NCBI RefSeq assembly: GCF_900102625.1
Contig: NZ_FMZC01000001.1
Span: 248,001-312,000 of the forward strand
From: Paracidovorax valerianellae
GTDB lineage: Bacteria; Pseudomonadota; Gammaproteobacteria; Burkholderiales; Burkholderiaceae_C
Direction of reading: 5' to 3'
DNA: 64,000 nucleotides
Shown: positions 7,370 to 15,948 of the stretch, piece by piece
Layout: the number at the start of each line of letters is the position of its first letter
How positions within the stretch are numbered: position 1 is the stretch's first letter
Notes under the pieces: generated by a model
What the model was told of the DNA's origin: nothing
Seen by the model: the letters and a program-made list of their open reading frames with translations, nothing else
The model's database searches: none
Made by a program: the position numbers and the translations under genes

Positions 7370-9322
7370 TCACGCCGGCTTGATGCTGCCCGGCACGATT
7401 TTGGCGCCGAAATCCCGCACCAGCGCCTGCACGTACGGATCGCTGTGCACGATCTCTTCGGCCACGCGCTGGCGCTCGGCGGCGGCGGCCGCATTGCGGC
7501 GGGCCGGACTGTCGATGACCACGCCGAGCTCGACACTGATCTGCGTGGCATGGCCCGCCGCCTCCAGCGCTGCTCGCAGACGCTCGCGCGCCACGGGCTG
7601 GTTGAGCGATTCGCGCTCGACCCGCAACAGCCAGTGCCCGGCATCGCGGGCCACGAGCTGCGACTGCAACGCCAGTTCGCGCACCAGCGCCGAGATGGCT
7701 TCGGCCGCCACCAGTTGCTGCACCGTGGCGTGCCAGACATCGCCCTCTTCGGTCGCGGTGTAGCGAGCGGCTGCGGGGGTGTTGCCGGTGGCGGGAAGGG
7801 GCTGCAAGCGTGCGCCGGGCTCTGGCGACACGCGCACCGGAATCGCCATGTATTCAGGCGACTGCGCGGGCTGGCCGGGTCTTTGGGAAGGCGCCGAAGA
7901 AGAGGAAGAGGCTGGCGCCGCGGTACGGCGCAGGTCGTCCGGCGCACGCACTGGCAGCCGCACGGCAGCCGGTGCGTCCTGAGCAGGCGCTGGCGGCACT
8001 ACAGCAGAGGAAGCAGATTCAGCGCCGGGCTCGCCATCCAGGCTGGCGGCATGGGCGTCATCGGCAGGCCGGGACGCAGCAACGGCTTCCTGCGGGCTCG
8101 CCTGGACAGGCGCCGGAGCTGCCGCCGGAACAGATGCCGGCCGGTGCGCCGGTGCCGGATCAACCGGCGTCAGAGTTTTTTTTTCAGCCGAAGGGACCGA
8201 TGCCGCTGCACTGTCCGATGGCTTGAAGGCCAGCAGCCGCAAAAGCGCCATCGTCAGCGCCGCGTATTCGTCGGGCGCCAGGCCCAGTTCGGCGCGGCCG
8301 TGCAGGCAGATGCTGTACAGCAATTGGGTTTCGTCCGCGGGCATCAGCGCTGCAAGACGGGCGATTTCAGCCGCTTCGGGGTCGTTGGCATCCACTGCCT
8401 GTGCCATGTTCGGCACGGCCTGCGTCACGGCCATGCGCTGGAGCACGGCGCTCATCTCTTCCAGCGTGGAAGCGGCCGACAGGCCGTTCAACCGCAGGGT
8501 GTCGGAGGTTTCCACCACCGTGCGCCCGTCGCCCTGGGCCAAGGCTTCGATCAGGCGAAAGACATACGAGCGGTCCACGCTGCCCAGCATCTGGCGCACG
8601 CCGGCTTCCTGCAGTTGGCCGCTGCCGAAGGCTATCGCTTGATCGGTTAGCGACAGCGCATCGCGCATCGACCCCCGCGCCGCACGCGACAGCAGGCGCA
8701 GCGCCTGGGGCTCGGCCGGCACGTTCTCTTTTTCGAGCACGCGGCCGAGATGTTCCAGCACCGTCTCGGGCGCCATCGGGCGCAGGTTGAACTGCAGGCA
8801 GCGCGACAGCACCGTGACCGGCACCTTCTGCGGATCGGTCGTGGCCAGTACGAACTTGAGGTATTCGGGCGGCTCTTCCAGCGTCTTCAGCATGGCGTTG
8901 AACGCCGTGTTGGTGAGCATGTGCACTTCGTCGATCATGAAGACCTTGAAGCGGCCCTGCACCGGCTTGTAGACGGCCTGCTCCAGCAGGCCCTGCACTT
9001 CGTCCACCCCGCGGTTGGAGGCGGCGTCCAGCTCGGTGTAGTCGACGAAGCGGCCGCTGTCGATGTCGGTGCAGGCCTGGCAAACCCCGCAGGGCGTGGC
9101 GGTGATGCCGCCCTGCCCGTCCGGACCCTGGCAATTGAGCGACTTGGCGAGAATCCGCGACACGGTCGTCTTGCCGACGCCACGCGTGCCGGTGAAAAGA
9201 TAAGCATGGTGCAGCCGCTGCTGCGTGAGCGCATTGGACAGCGCCTGCACCACATGCTCCTGGCCCACCATCTCCGAGAAGGTCTTGGGACGGTATTTGC
9301 GGGCGAGCACGAGGTAGGACAT
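7370..9322 (-). CDS. dnaX: DNA polymerase III subunits tau and gamma
   Basis: A 650-residue clamp-loader ATPase subunit. ATG 9322 gives the conserved [15 protein letters not shown]. Domain I holds Walker [10 protein letters not shown], a zinc-binding cysteine group (CQGP...CGVCQAC) and the DEVHML box; domains II-III follow. After about residue 375 comes a long Ala/Pro-rich linker, then the C-terminal tau domain that contacts the polymerase core. A run of nine A residues on the coding strand (8176-8184) at codons 380-383 could produce a truncated gamma form. The gene leads the dnaX-ybaB-recR group and is divergent from the SRP RNA gene. Confidence 0.96.
   Translation of the reverse strand: MSYLVLARKYRPKTFSEMVGQEHVVQALSNALTQQRLHHAYLFTGTRGVGKTTVSRILAKSLNCQGPDGQGGITATPCGVCQACTDIDSGRFVDYTELDAASNRGVDEVQGLLEQAVYKPVQGRFKVFMIDEVHMLTNTAFNAMLKTLEEPPEYLKFVLATTDPQKVPVTVLSRCLQFNLRPMAPETVLEHLGRVLEKENVPAEPQALRLLSRAARGSMRDALSLTDQAIAFGSGQLQEAGVRQMLGSVDRSYVFRLIEALAQGDGRTVVETSDTLRLNGLSAASTLEEMSAVLQRMAVTQAVPNMAQAVDANDPEAAEIARLAALMPADETQLLYSICLHGRAELGLAPDEYAALTMALLRLLAFKPSDSAAASVPSAEKKTLTPVDPAPAHRPASVPAAAPAPVQASPQEAVAASRPADDAHAASLDGEPGAESASSAVVPPAPAQDAPAAVRLPVRAPDDLRRTAAPASSSSSAPSQRPGQPAQSPEYMAIPVRVSPEPGARLQPLPATGNTPAAARYTATEEGDVWHATVQQLVAAEAISALVRELALQSQLVARDAGHWLLRVERESLNQPVARERLRAALEAAGHATQISVELGVVIDSPARRNAAAAAERQRVAEEIVHSDPYVQALVRDFGAKIVPGSIKPA
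8176..8184 (-). other. A9 slippage site in dnaX
   Basis: The coding strand has nine consecutive A within GAA AAA AAA ACT (Glu380-Lys-Lys-Thr). One extra A, or a -1 ribosomal shift, gives Asn-Ser-Asp-Ala-Gly and a TGA, a 387-residue product. Loss of one A gives Leu then TGA at 383 residues. Either way the ATPase domains are kept and the tau domain is lost. Confidence 0.6.
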
Positions 9323-9475
9323 GGGGGGTGATTCTATGTGGGCGCGCCGGCCTCCCCGGCCCGCCGGGTTACCGAATCGCCGCAACACCCCGGTCAGCCT
9401 GGGTTGCCGGGCGACACGACAAACACCTGCACGGCGGGCAGGGTCTGCGCGGGCGAGGCCGCCAGTTTTATCGCC

Positions 9476-9481
9476 TACAAT
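9476..9481 (+). promoter_or_regulatory. -10 element for the SRP RNA gene
   Basis: TACAAT, ending about ten bases before the proposed RNA 5' end at 9492. No good -35 hexamer is seen at the usual distance. Confidence 0.55.
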
Positions 9482-9491
9482 CGCCGGTGAC

Positions 9492-9579
9492 GGGCCTCCC
9501 CGCATGGTGAAGCAGCCAACCGGGTCAGGTGGGGAACCAAGCAGCCCTAACTGTAGAGTCAGTGCCGGGGGTAAGGCTC
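9492..9579 (+). ncRNA. ffs: 4.5S signal recognition particle RNA (small bacterial type)
   Basis: The conserved apical loop is present: GGTCAGGT, GGGGAACCAAGCAGCCC and the partner strand ending in GCCGGGGGTAAGGCTC. The 5' GGGCCTC pairs with the 3' AGGCTC end, closing a long hairpin of about 88 bases. It binds Ffh and directs membrane-protein targeting. The gene runs divergently from dnaX. Exact ends are estimated from the pairing and may be off by a few bases. Confidence 0.85.
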
Positions 9580-9596
9580 GTCAACTATCTTCTTTC

Positions 9597-9620
9597 TGCC
9601 ATGCCGATTCAGGCATGGCA
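9597..9620 (+). terminator. hairpin downstream of the SRP RNA
   Basis: A perfect 9-bp stem TGCCATGCC / GGCATGGCA with loop GATTCA starts 18 bases after the SRP RNA. No T tract follows, so it may be a weak terminator or a 3' processing stem. A second palindrome, CGGATCG-AC-CGATCCG, lies at 9633-9648. Confidence 0.4.
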
Positions 9621-9777
9621 CCTCACCTCCGCCGGATCGACCGATCCGTGCCTTCCACCTCCCCTGCCAACGTGTCTTGCAGCCTTCATGGCTGAGCAGA
9701 TGCGTGCCTTGTTTCGAATACCCCTTCGGTGAAACTGCTGGGTTACATTGGGTTCTTTCGCCAAGCAAGGACCCGGT

Positions 9778-11022
9778 ATGGCAGATGTTCGTGCGCAGGG
9801 AGTCGGCGTGTCGCGTGCACCAAGCTTGCCGCCTGGGGTGAGCGGTCTCGCTTCCGCCTCCCGCCGTGCCGCCGGCCCCGCCCACGCGACGGGCCGGGGC
9901 GATCAAGCGGCGCGGCCCTTGGACCTGAACACCTTCCACCGCATGCGGCGCGTCAATGCCTCCGTGCTGGCGTTCGGCGGCGTCGGCTGGGCCATGGCCT
10001 GGTACCTCGCCAATCCGGCCTATCGCTACGACAACATCCTGTTCGCCCTGCTGGCGACGGCGTTCTTCTGCTGCATCACGGCTTCGATGTTCGCCAGCAC
10101 GCCGGGTCGGGTGGTGATGGCGGCTTTGCCGGCCACGGGCTTGCTGGCCCAAGGGTTCTGGCTACTGTCGGCACCCAGCCCCGCCGGCGTCTACTGGTGC
10201 GTCGCGCTGGGCGTGGCCTTCACGCTGCTGGTCGCGTACATGTTCATCACCGTGTGGCATTACCTGGCGTCCATTGCGGTCATCTGGCTCGCTTTCGGGC
10301 ATGGCAATTTCCAGCAGATGGCCGTGGCGCACGATCCCATCTGGATCTTGCTGCTGGTCACCATGTCGTCGCTGCTCGGGCTCTTCCTGAACCTGGCCAT
10401 TTCACAGTTGCGTGAAGACAGCTACCGGCAACAGCTGGAGCTGGAAACCCTGGCGTATCAGGACGCGCTCACCGGCTTGGCCAACCGCCGCAGCCTGCTC
10501 AAGCACCTGCAAGGCTTGCAGGATGCCGGGCGCATCGACGGGCTGTACTTTCTGATGATCGACATCGATGACTTCAAATCGATCAACGACCAGTTCGGGC
10601 ACGACCAAGGCGATGTGGTGCTGAAAGACGTGGCCGCGATGCTGAAGCAGCATGCAGCCCCGCACCTTTGCGGCCGGCTGGGCGGTGAAGAGTTCGGGGT
10701 CGTGATCGATGCGGCCACCCTGCCCGAGGCCCGCGAACTGGCCCAGGCGCTGGTTGCCGCCGTGAACACGCTGTACGCGGTGCCGCCCGAACACCCCGCC
10801 TTCAGCGGCCGCCGCCTTTCGATCAGTGCCGGGCTGACCCGGGGCGAAGCGGCCTGCACCACCTCCGACCTGATGCGGCGTGCCGACCTGGCGCTCTACC
10901 ATGCCAAGCGGGAGGGCAAGAACCGCTTTTGCATGCACTCCGGGCCGGACGGCGATGCTGCCGATGACTCGCCCGAGCAGCGCCCGCGCCGCCAGCGGTC
11001 GCGCTCAACCGCCCCGCTGTAG
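9778..11022 (+). CDS. membrane-anchored diguanylate cyclase (GGDEF)
   Basis: A 414-residue protein predicted to make cyclic di-GMP. After a basic N-terminal stretch of about 50 residues, some six hydrophobic helices span roughly residues 55-205 and form a membrane sensor module. The C-terminal GGDEF domain starts near LETLAYQDALTGLANR and has an intact active site RLGGEEF; no RxxD inhibitory site precedes it. ATG 9778 is preferred to TTG 9748 because AAGGA lies eight bases upstream. Its 3' end overlaps the convergent flavoprotein gene by 18 bases. Confidence 0.9.
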   Translation: MADVRAQGVGVSRAPSLPPGVSGLASASRRAAGPAHATGRGDQAARPLDLNTFHRMRRVNASVLAFGGVGWAMAWYLANPAYRYDNILFALLATAFFCCITASMFASTPGRVVMAALPATGLLAQGFWLLSAPSPAGVYWCVALGVAFTLLVAYMFITVWHYLASIAVIWLAFGHGNFQQMAVAHDPIWILLLVTMSSLLGLFLNLAISQLREDSYRQQLELETLAYQDALTGLANRRSLLKHLQGLQDAGRIDGLYFLMIDIDDFKSINDQFGHDQGDVVLKDVAAMLKQHAAPHLCGRLGGEEFGVVIDAATLPEARELAQALVAAVNTLYAVPPEHPAFSGRRLSISAGLTRGEAACTTSDLMRRADLALYHAKREGKNRFCMHSGPDGDAADDSPEQRPRRQRSRSTAPL

Positions 11023-12372
11023 CCAAGCTTTCGCCCCTTCGGCGGCGGCCACGCCGCTGGCCATGCAGGCGGTCATCAGATAGCCACCCGTGGGCGCTTC
11101 CCAATCCAGCATTTCGCCTGCGCAGAAGACGCCCGGAACGGCTTTCAGCATGAGATGCTCGTCCATGGCTTCGAACGGCACGCCACCAGCCGTGCTGATG
11201 GCTTCGTCCAGTGGCCGAGTCGCGCCCACGGTGATGGGCAGCGCCTTGATGGCCTGGGCCAGCGCCGCCGCATCGCCCAGGCCGTCCTTGCCCAACTGCT
11301 CGTAGAGAATGCCCATCTTGATGCCGTCCAGGCCCAGCCGGCTCTTGAGGTGGCTGCTGAGGCTCCGGGCGCCGCGCGGATGGCGCACTTCCTTGAGTAC
11401 GCGCTCGGGCGTGTGGTCGGGCAGCAGGTCAAGGGTGAAGGTGGCATGGCCATGCGCTTCGATCTCGTCGCGCAGCAGGCTGGAGACGGCATAGATGAGG
11501 CTGCCTTCCACGCCGCTGGCCGTGGCGACGAACTCGCCCCGTCGGCTGAACGAGCGCCCCTGGCTGTCGGAAAAATGCAGCGCGACTGACTTGAAGGGCT
11601 GCCCGGCAAAGCGTTCGATGAAGTGCGGCGTCCAGCCTGCGGCATCCGGCCCGCGGCCGATCAGCTCCCGCAAGAACTCCCGCCGCGTCTCGACCGCCGA
11701 TGCGCCCGCACGCACGACATCGAAGCCGCAGTTGGCAGGCCGCAGTGGCGCCACCGCCACACCCCGCTCGGCCAACAGCGGCACCCAGGCGCCATCGGAA
11801 CCCAGGCGCGCCCAACTGCCTCCGCCCAAGGACAGCACCACGGTGCGAGCCTGCACAGGCACCAGACCCGAAGGACTGGCGAAGCCCAGCGACATGGCAC
11901 TGGCTGCGGAGCCTTCACCGGCCGCAGGCTCTCCCCAACCCAGCCACCGGTGCCGCATGTGAAACCGCACTCCCTGCCCGCGCAGCCGGTGCAGCCAGGC
12001 GCGCAACAACGGTGCGGCCTTCATGTCAGCCGGAAACACCCGGCCCGAGGTGCCCACGAACGTGTCCACGCCCAGCCCCTGCGCCCATTCGCGCACCGCA
12101 TCGGCGCCAAAAGTCTGCAGCATCGGCTCGATGGCGGCCCGGCGTTCGCCGAAGCGGCCTGCGAACGGCTCGAACGCCTCGGAGTGCGTGAGGTTCAGGC
12201 CGCCCTTGCCCGCCAGCAGAAACTTGCGGCCCACGGACGGCATGGCATCGAACACATGCACGGCCAGGCCGCTGCCGGCCAACGCCTCAGCGGCCATCAG
12301 CCCGGCGGGGCCGCCGCCGATCACGACGACATCACAGGCCAGCACCGGAGTGGGCGATTCGGAAACAGTCAT
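11005..12372 (-). CDS. HI0933/YhiN-type FAD-dependent oxidoreductase
   Basis: A 455-residue flavoprotein with an N-terminal dinucleotide-binding motif (DVVVIGGGPAGLMAAEAL), the family block RKFLLAGKGGLNLTHSE around residues 50-70 and the C-terminal FAD signature CAGEMLDWEAPTGGY. Members of this family are annotated as NAD(P)/FAD-dependent oxidoreductases; the substrate is unknown in most. Start ATG 12372 has AAAGG upstream; a TTG six bases earlier is possible. It lies downstream of the AddA-like gene on the same strand, with an 87-base gap. Confidence 0.88.
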   Translation of the reverse strand: MTVSESPTPVLACDVVVIGGGPAGLMAAEALAGSGLAVHVFDAMPSVGRKFLLAGKGGLNLTHSEAFEPFAGRFGERRAAIEPMLQTFGADAVREWAQGLGVDTFVGTSGRVFPADMKAAPLLRAWLHRLRGQGVRFHMRHRWLGWGEPAAGEGSAASAMSLGFASPSGLVPVQARTVVLSLGGGSWARLGSDGAWVPLLAERGVAVAPLRPANCGFDVVRAGASAVETRREFLRELIGRGPDAAGWTPHFIERFAGQPFKSVALHFSDSQGRSFSRRGEFVATASGVEGSLIYAVSSLLRDEIEAHGHATFTLDLLPDHTPERVLKEVRHPRGARSLSSHLKSRLGLDGIKMGILYEQLGKDGLGDAAALAQAIKALPITVGATRPLDEAISTAGGVPFEAMDEHLMLKAVPGVFCAGEMLDWEAPTGGYLMTACMASGVAAAEGAKAWLQRGG

Positions 12373-12459
12373 CTTCAACCTTTGCGTCTAAGCGGAAACA
12401 GGGACAGAGGGGGGGGCAGCAATGGCCGCGGTACGGCGATCTGCGGCCCCGTCGGGCCG

Positions 12460-15400
12460 TCAAAACAGGTCGCCTTGCACCGGGCCCGGTGGCGGTGGCG
12501 GTGGCGGTGGCGGTGGCGGTGGCGGTGGCGGTGGCGGTGGCGGTGCGGGCATCACCACAGGAATGGGCGGAGCGATATTTTCAGGTGCTGGTGCTGGTGC
12601 TGGTGCTGGTGCTGGTGCTGGTGCTGGTGCTGGTGCTGGTGCAGCAGTCTCGCTTCCTACTTCCACCATCCGCCCGTCGCCGGTCAAAAATGCCGCGCGA
12701 ACCGCGTGGCCCGGCATCTGGGCCAGCACGGCTTCGCGGTAGCGCAGCAACTGGGTTTTCAGGTGCGGGCGGCGTTCAGGGTCCGCGGCGCTTTTGTAGT
12801 CGAGCACCCACCAGGTCGGCGGCTCGCCAGGGCTGGTGCGGCGTACCAAGCGGTCGATGCGAAGCGTCTGCCCGGCGTGGACGATGGTGGCTTCATTCAC
12901 TGCGCGATCGATGCAGGCGGCGTCCCAGGCCCAGGCGCCCTCGCCGCTCAGGATGGTTCGCGCCATCTCCGCAGCACGGGCCGCCGATTCGGGCAGCAGG
13001 TCGAAATCGCCCGCCAGCCGGCCCAGCCGCAACGCCGTCCATTCCGTATCGCGCAGGGCCTCGCCGGCTTGCGCCATTCCAGCCTGCTCCAGCAACTGGT
13101 GCATGGCCTCCCCCTGGCGCGACAACGGGGTGGATCGCGCCACGGCAAGCGCCACCGGGCCATCGGGCTCGGGCTTTTGCGGAGGGGACCAAGTGGGCAA
13201 CTCGGACAGCACGGCGCGGTCCTCTGCCGTCGCCAGGAGCGCGTGTTCCACCTCGTCAGGATCGGCGCCCAGCGCTTCGGGCACATCCTCCAGCAGCGGC
13301 GCCAGACGGTTCCACCAACTGCCCGGAGCGGATGCCGAGGGCCGTACCGAAGAGATCGCCAGGCAATGTTTGGCGCGCGTCATGGCCACGTACAAGGTAT
13401 TCAACTCTTCGCGCTGGCGCTCTGCCTGTTCGGCCGCGAGCATGTCCACCGCGCTGGGCGGCGGCGCGCTCTCGCTGGCCAGGAACACGAAGCTGCGCGG
13501 CAGCGGCTCTTCCCCAGGCCAATCCACGAGCACACCCATCGTTTCGGCCTTTTGCGGCCGGGTGTCGGTGTCCAGCAGCAGCACGCTGTGCGCTTCAAGG
13601 CCCTTGGCGCCGTGCACGGTGAGCAGGCGCACGGCCTGCGCATCCACCCGCCCCGGCGCGCGCTGGCCTGCCCGCTTCATGGCGCGCACGAACGCATAGG
13701 GCGTGAGGTAGCGCCCGCCGTCGATCTGCAGCGCGGCCGACAGCAACGCACGCAGATTGGCCAGCACGCTGGCGCGCTGTGTGGGCGGGGCGGCGCCGGC
13801 ATAGCGGGCCAGCACGTCGCGATGGGTATAGAGGGCCTGTAGCGCATCGTGCGGCGGGAGCGTGTCGAACCAGCCTTTATATAGAGCCAAATCGGCCCCC
13901 AGCGCAATGAAATCGGCGGCAGTATGCTCACCTTTTAATAGCAAATCGAGCCAACTGCTTTCGCGGTTTTCGGGTTGCTGACGCCACAGCGCCAGCCGCA
14001 CCAGCACCTCGTCGCCCACGCCGAACAGCGGCGAGCGCAGCGCGCGGGCCAGCGACAGGTCGTGGCCCGGGGAAACCAGGGCGTCCAGCAGCGCCACCAC
14101 GTCCTGCACCTCGGGGGCTTCGGCCAGTTCGGCCTTTTCGGGCTGCACGCAAGGCAGGTGCAGTTCGCGCAGCGCATCCTGCATGGCGGCCAGCCGGTCA
14201 CGCTTGCGGGCGAGCACCAATATGTCCCGCGGTGGCACCCCGGCAGCGATGCGCTCGGCCACCCATTGCGCAGCCTGCGTGCACTCGCGCATGCGCAGGG
14301 TTTCCTCGGGCTCGTGGCGCGGTTGCGTCAGGCTGTCGCGCCAGGCCAGCGGGTCGGAAGCCGCGCCGCCGCCGTCTTCGGGTGCGGTGATGGCCGGCAG
14401 GCGCAGGAGCAGGCCCGTGTCGGAAGACTCAGTGGTGTGATCGCGGAAGCCGGCGTATTCGCCCTGTGCCTGTGCGGTCTGCATGACCTGGTTCACCGCC
14501 GTGATCACGCCCGTCGCATTGCGGCGCGTGTGATCGCAGCTGAGCAGGTCACCGCCCAAACCCTCACGCACGAAGCCTTGCGCGGCCAGGAACACCTGGG
14601 GCTCGGCCCGGCGAAAGCGGTAGATGCTCTGCTTGGGATCGCCCACGATGAACACGCTGGGCGCCCGCCCGCCCCCGGCGCCTACGTAGCCCGACAGCCA
14701 GGCATGCAGCGCCTGCCATTGCAGCGGGTTGGTGTCCTGGAACTCGTCCACCAGCAGGTGGCGAACGCGGGCGTCCAGACGCTCCTGCACCCAGCCGCTG
14801 AGCACCGGGTCGGACAGCATCACCAGCGCCGTGCGCTCGACATCGTTCATGTCCACCCAGCCGCGGTCGCGCTTGAGCGCGGCATAGGCGGCCACCAGCG
14901 CCCGCGTGAGCCGTGCCATGCGCTGGTGGTAGTCCCACGCCTCGTGCTGGCGGCGCGCCTGGCACAAGCGCTGCAGTTCGGCCTCGGCGTCCTGCGCCAC
15001 GGCGAACTTTTCGAGATTTTTGCTGAGCCGGTTTTCCTTGGCCACGAAGAAAGCGCGGCGCAGGCGTTCCAGCCGCTCTGGCAGGTCTTCGCACGCGAAG
15101 GCATCGACGACCGCGTCCGCTGCTTTCTGAGGGGTCTTGTTCGTTTCGGTGCCCAAGGCACTGGCGCGGGCGAGCCAGCGTGCCCGCGCGGCCGCGCCGT
15201 CCAGCGCATGGGCCGGAGTGTCCAGCCCTTGCAGGTCCTGAAACAAATCCTGGAACGGCGCGACGGATGCATCGACCACGCCCGCGGCGTCGGCCAGCTC
15301 GAACTCAATGCGTTTGGACAGCGCCGCGCCCAGGGCCTTGTGCGTTTGCGAGCGCCCGTGCGAGGCCACCGCCGCGAGGTAGTCGGCGTGAAGCACCGCA

Positions 15401-15948
15401 TCGTCGGCGACCTGCTGCAGGAAGGTCGGCCATAACTGCCGAACGGCCTCGGCGTCGTCCTCCAGCAGCTCGTAGTTCCCGGGCAGGCCGCGCGCATGCA
15501 GCACGGCCAGTGGCGCGGTGCCCAGCAACGCGGCGAACCAGCTATGGAAGGTGCGGATCTGCACCGGCCTGCCGGATTCGAGCATGGAACGGTACAGTTT
15601 TTGTAGCACCTCGCGCTTGTCCAGCGCGCGCTCGGGCGGGATTCCTCGCGCAATCAGTTCCTGGGCCAACACTGCGGGCTCGGCCTGCGCGAACGTTTCC
15701 AGCCATTCCTGAAGGCGCTGGCGCATCTCGCCAGCGGCCTTGCGAGTGAACGTGATGGCCAAAATTTCGTGCGGCGCGCAGCCGTCGAGCAACGCGCGAA
15801 GCATGCGCGAGACCAGCATCCAGGTCTTGCCAGCGCCCGCGCAGGCCTCTACCGCCACGTTGCGGTCCGGATCGCAGGCGATGGCATAGAACGCCTCGCG
15901 CGTCACGGGGCGGCCGTTGTGTTCGTAGGCAGCGATCTGCTGGCTCAT
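12460..15948 (-). CDS. AddA-like UvrD-family helicase-nuclease subunit
   Basis: A 1162-residue double-strand-break repair helicase. Walker A is EACAGAGKTWML near residue 42 and helicase block ILAITFTRKAAGEMRQRL follows; VDEFQDTNPLQW, IVGDPKQSIYRFRRAEP and LLTVHGAKGLE are the later SF1 motifs. A RecB-type nuclease domain with WVLDYKSA lies near the C-terminus. The last 70 residues are unusual: an Ala-Pro repeat, a run of about 19 prolines, then GPVQGDLF as the final residues. ATG 15948 overlaps the stop of the AddB-like gene (ATGA), so the pair is made together. Residues about 668-692 are encoded by a dispersed palindromic repeat. Confidence 0.9.
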   Translation of the reverse strand: MSQQIAAYEHNGRPVTREAFYAIACDPDRNVAVEACAGAGKTWMLVSRMLRALLDGCAPHEILAITFTRKAAGEMRQRLQEWLETFAQAEPAVLAQELIARGIPPERALDKREVLQKLYRSMLESGRPVQIRTFHSWFAALLGTAPLAVLHARGLPGNYELLEDDAEAVRQLWPTFLQQVADDAVLHADYLAAVASHGRSQTHKALGAALSKRIEFELADAAGVVDASVAPFQDLFQDLQGLDTPAHALDGAAARARWLARASALGTETNKTPQKAADAVVDAFACEDLPERLERLRRAFFVAKENRLSKNLEKFAVAQDAEAELQRLCQARRQHEAWDYHQRMARLTRALVAAYAALKRDRGWVDMNDVERTALVMLSDPVLSGWVQERLDARVRHLLVDEFQDTNPLQWQALHAWLSGYVGAGGGRAPSVFIVGDPKQSIYRFRRAEPQVFLAAQGFVREGLGGDLLSCDHTRRNATGVITAVNQVMQTAQAQGEYAGFRDHTTESSDTGLLLRLPAITAPEDGGGAASDPLAWRDSLTQPRHEPEETLRMRECTQAAQWVAERIAAGVPPRDILVLARKRDRLAAMQDALRELHLPCVQPEKAELAEAPEVQDVVALLDALVSPGHDLSLARALRSPLFGVGDEVLVRLALWRQQPENRESSWLDLLLKGEHTAADFIALGADLALYKGWFDTLPPHDALQALYTHRDVLARYAGAAPPTQRASVLANLRALLSAALQIDGGRYLTPYAFVRAMKRAGQRAPGRVDAQAVRLLTVHGAKGLEAHSVLLLDTDTRPQKAETMGVLVDWPGEEPLPRSFVFLASESAPPPSAVDMLAAEQAERQREELNTLYVAMTRAKHCLAISSVRPSASAPGSWWNRLAPLLEDVPEALGADPDEVEHALLATAEDRAVLSELPTWSPPQKPEPDGPVALAVARSTPLSRQGEAMHQLLEQAGMAQAGEALRDTEWTALRLGRLAGDFDLLPESAARAAEMARTILSGEGAWAWDAACIDRAVNEATIVHAGQTLRIDRLVRRTSPGEPPTWWVLDYKSAADPERRPHLKTQLLRYREAVLAQMPGHAVRAAFLTGDGRMVEVGSETAAPAPAPAPAPAPAPAPAPAPENIAPPIPVVMPAPPPPPPPPPPPPPPPPPPPGPVQGDLF
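12488..12544. repeat. (GGTGGC)n hexanucleotide microsatellite
   Basis: Fifty-seven bases of alternating GGT and GGC, about 9.5 hexamers. They encode the run of prolines next to the C-terminus of the AddA-like helicase on the minus strand. Each gain or loss of a hexamer changes the tail by two residues without shifting frame. Confidence 0.9.
12584..12642. repeat. (GGTGCT)n hexanucleotide microsatellite
   Basis: About ten copies of GGTGCT encode the Ala-Pro repeat of the same helicase tail on the minus strand. It is separated from the proline-run repeat by 39 unique bases. Confidence 0.9.
13874..13945. repeat. palindromic dispersed repeat inside the helicase gene
   Basis: Contains the family core CCAGCGCAAT (13899-13908) and the AT-rich arm CTTTTAATAGCA. 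It is read in frame as part of the AddA-like protein, around residues 668-692, and its codons are more AT-rich than the flanks. Confidence 0.65.

Noticed and set aside
12488-12642. Regular repeats that might suggest a CRISPR array
   Set aside because: They are simple hexanucleotide repeats inside a coding region, with no spacers and no cas genes nearby.
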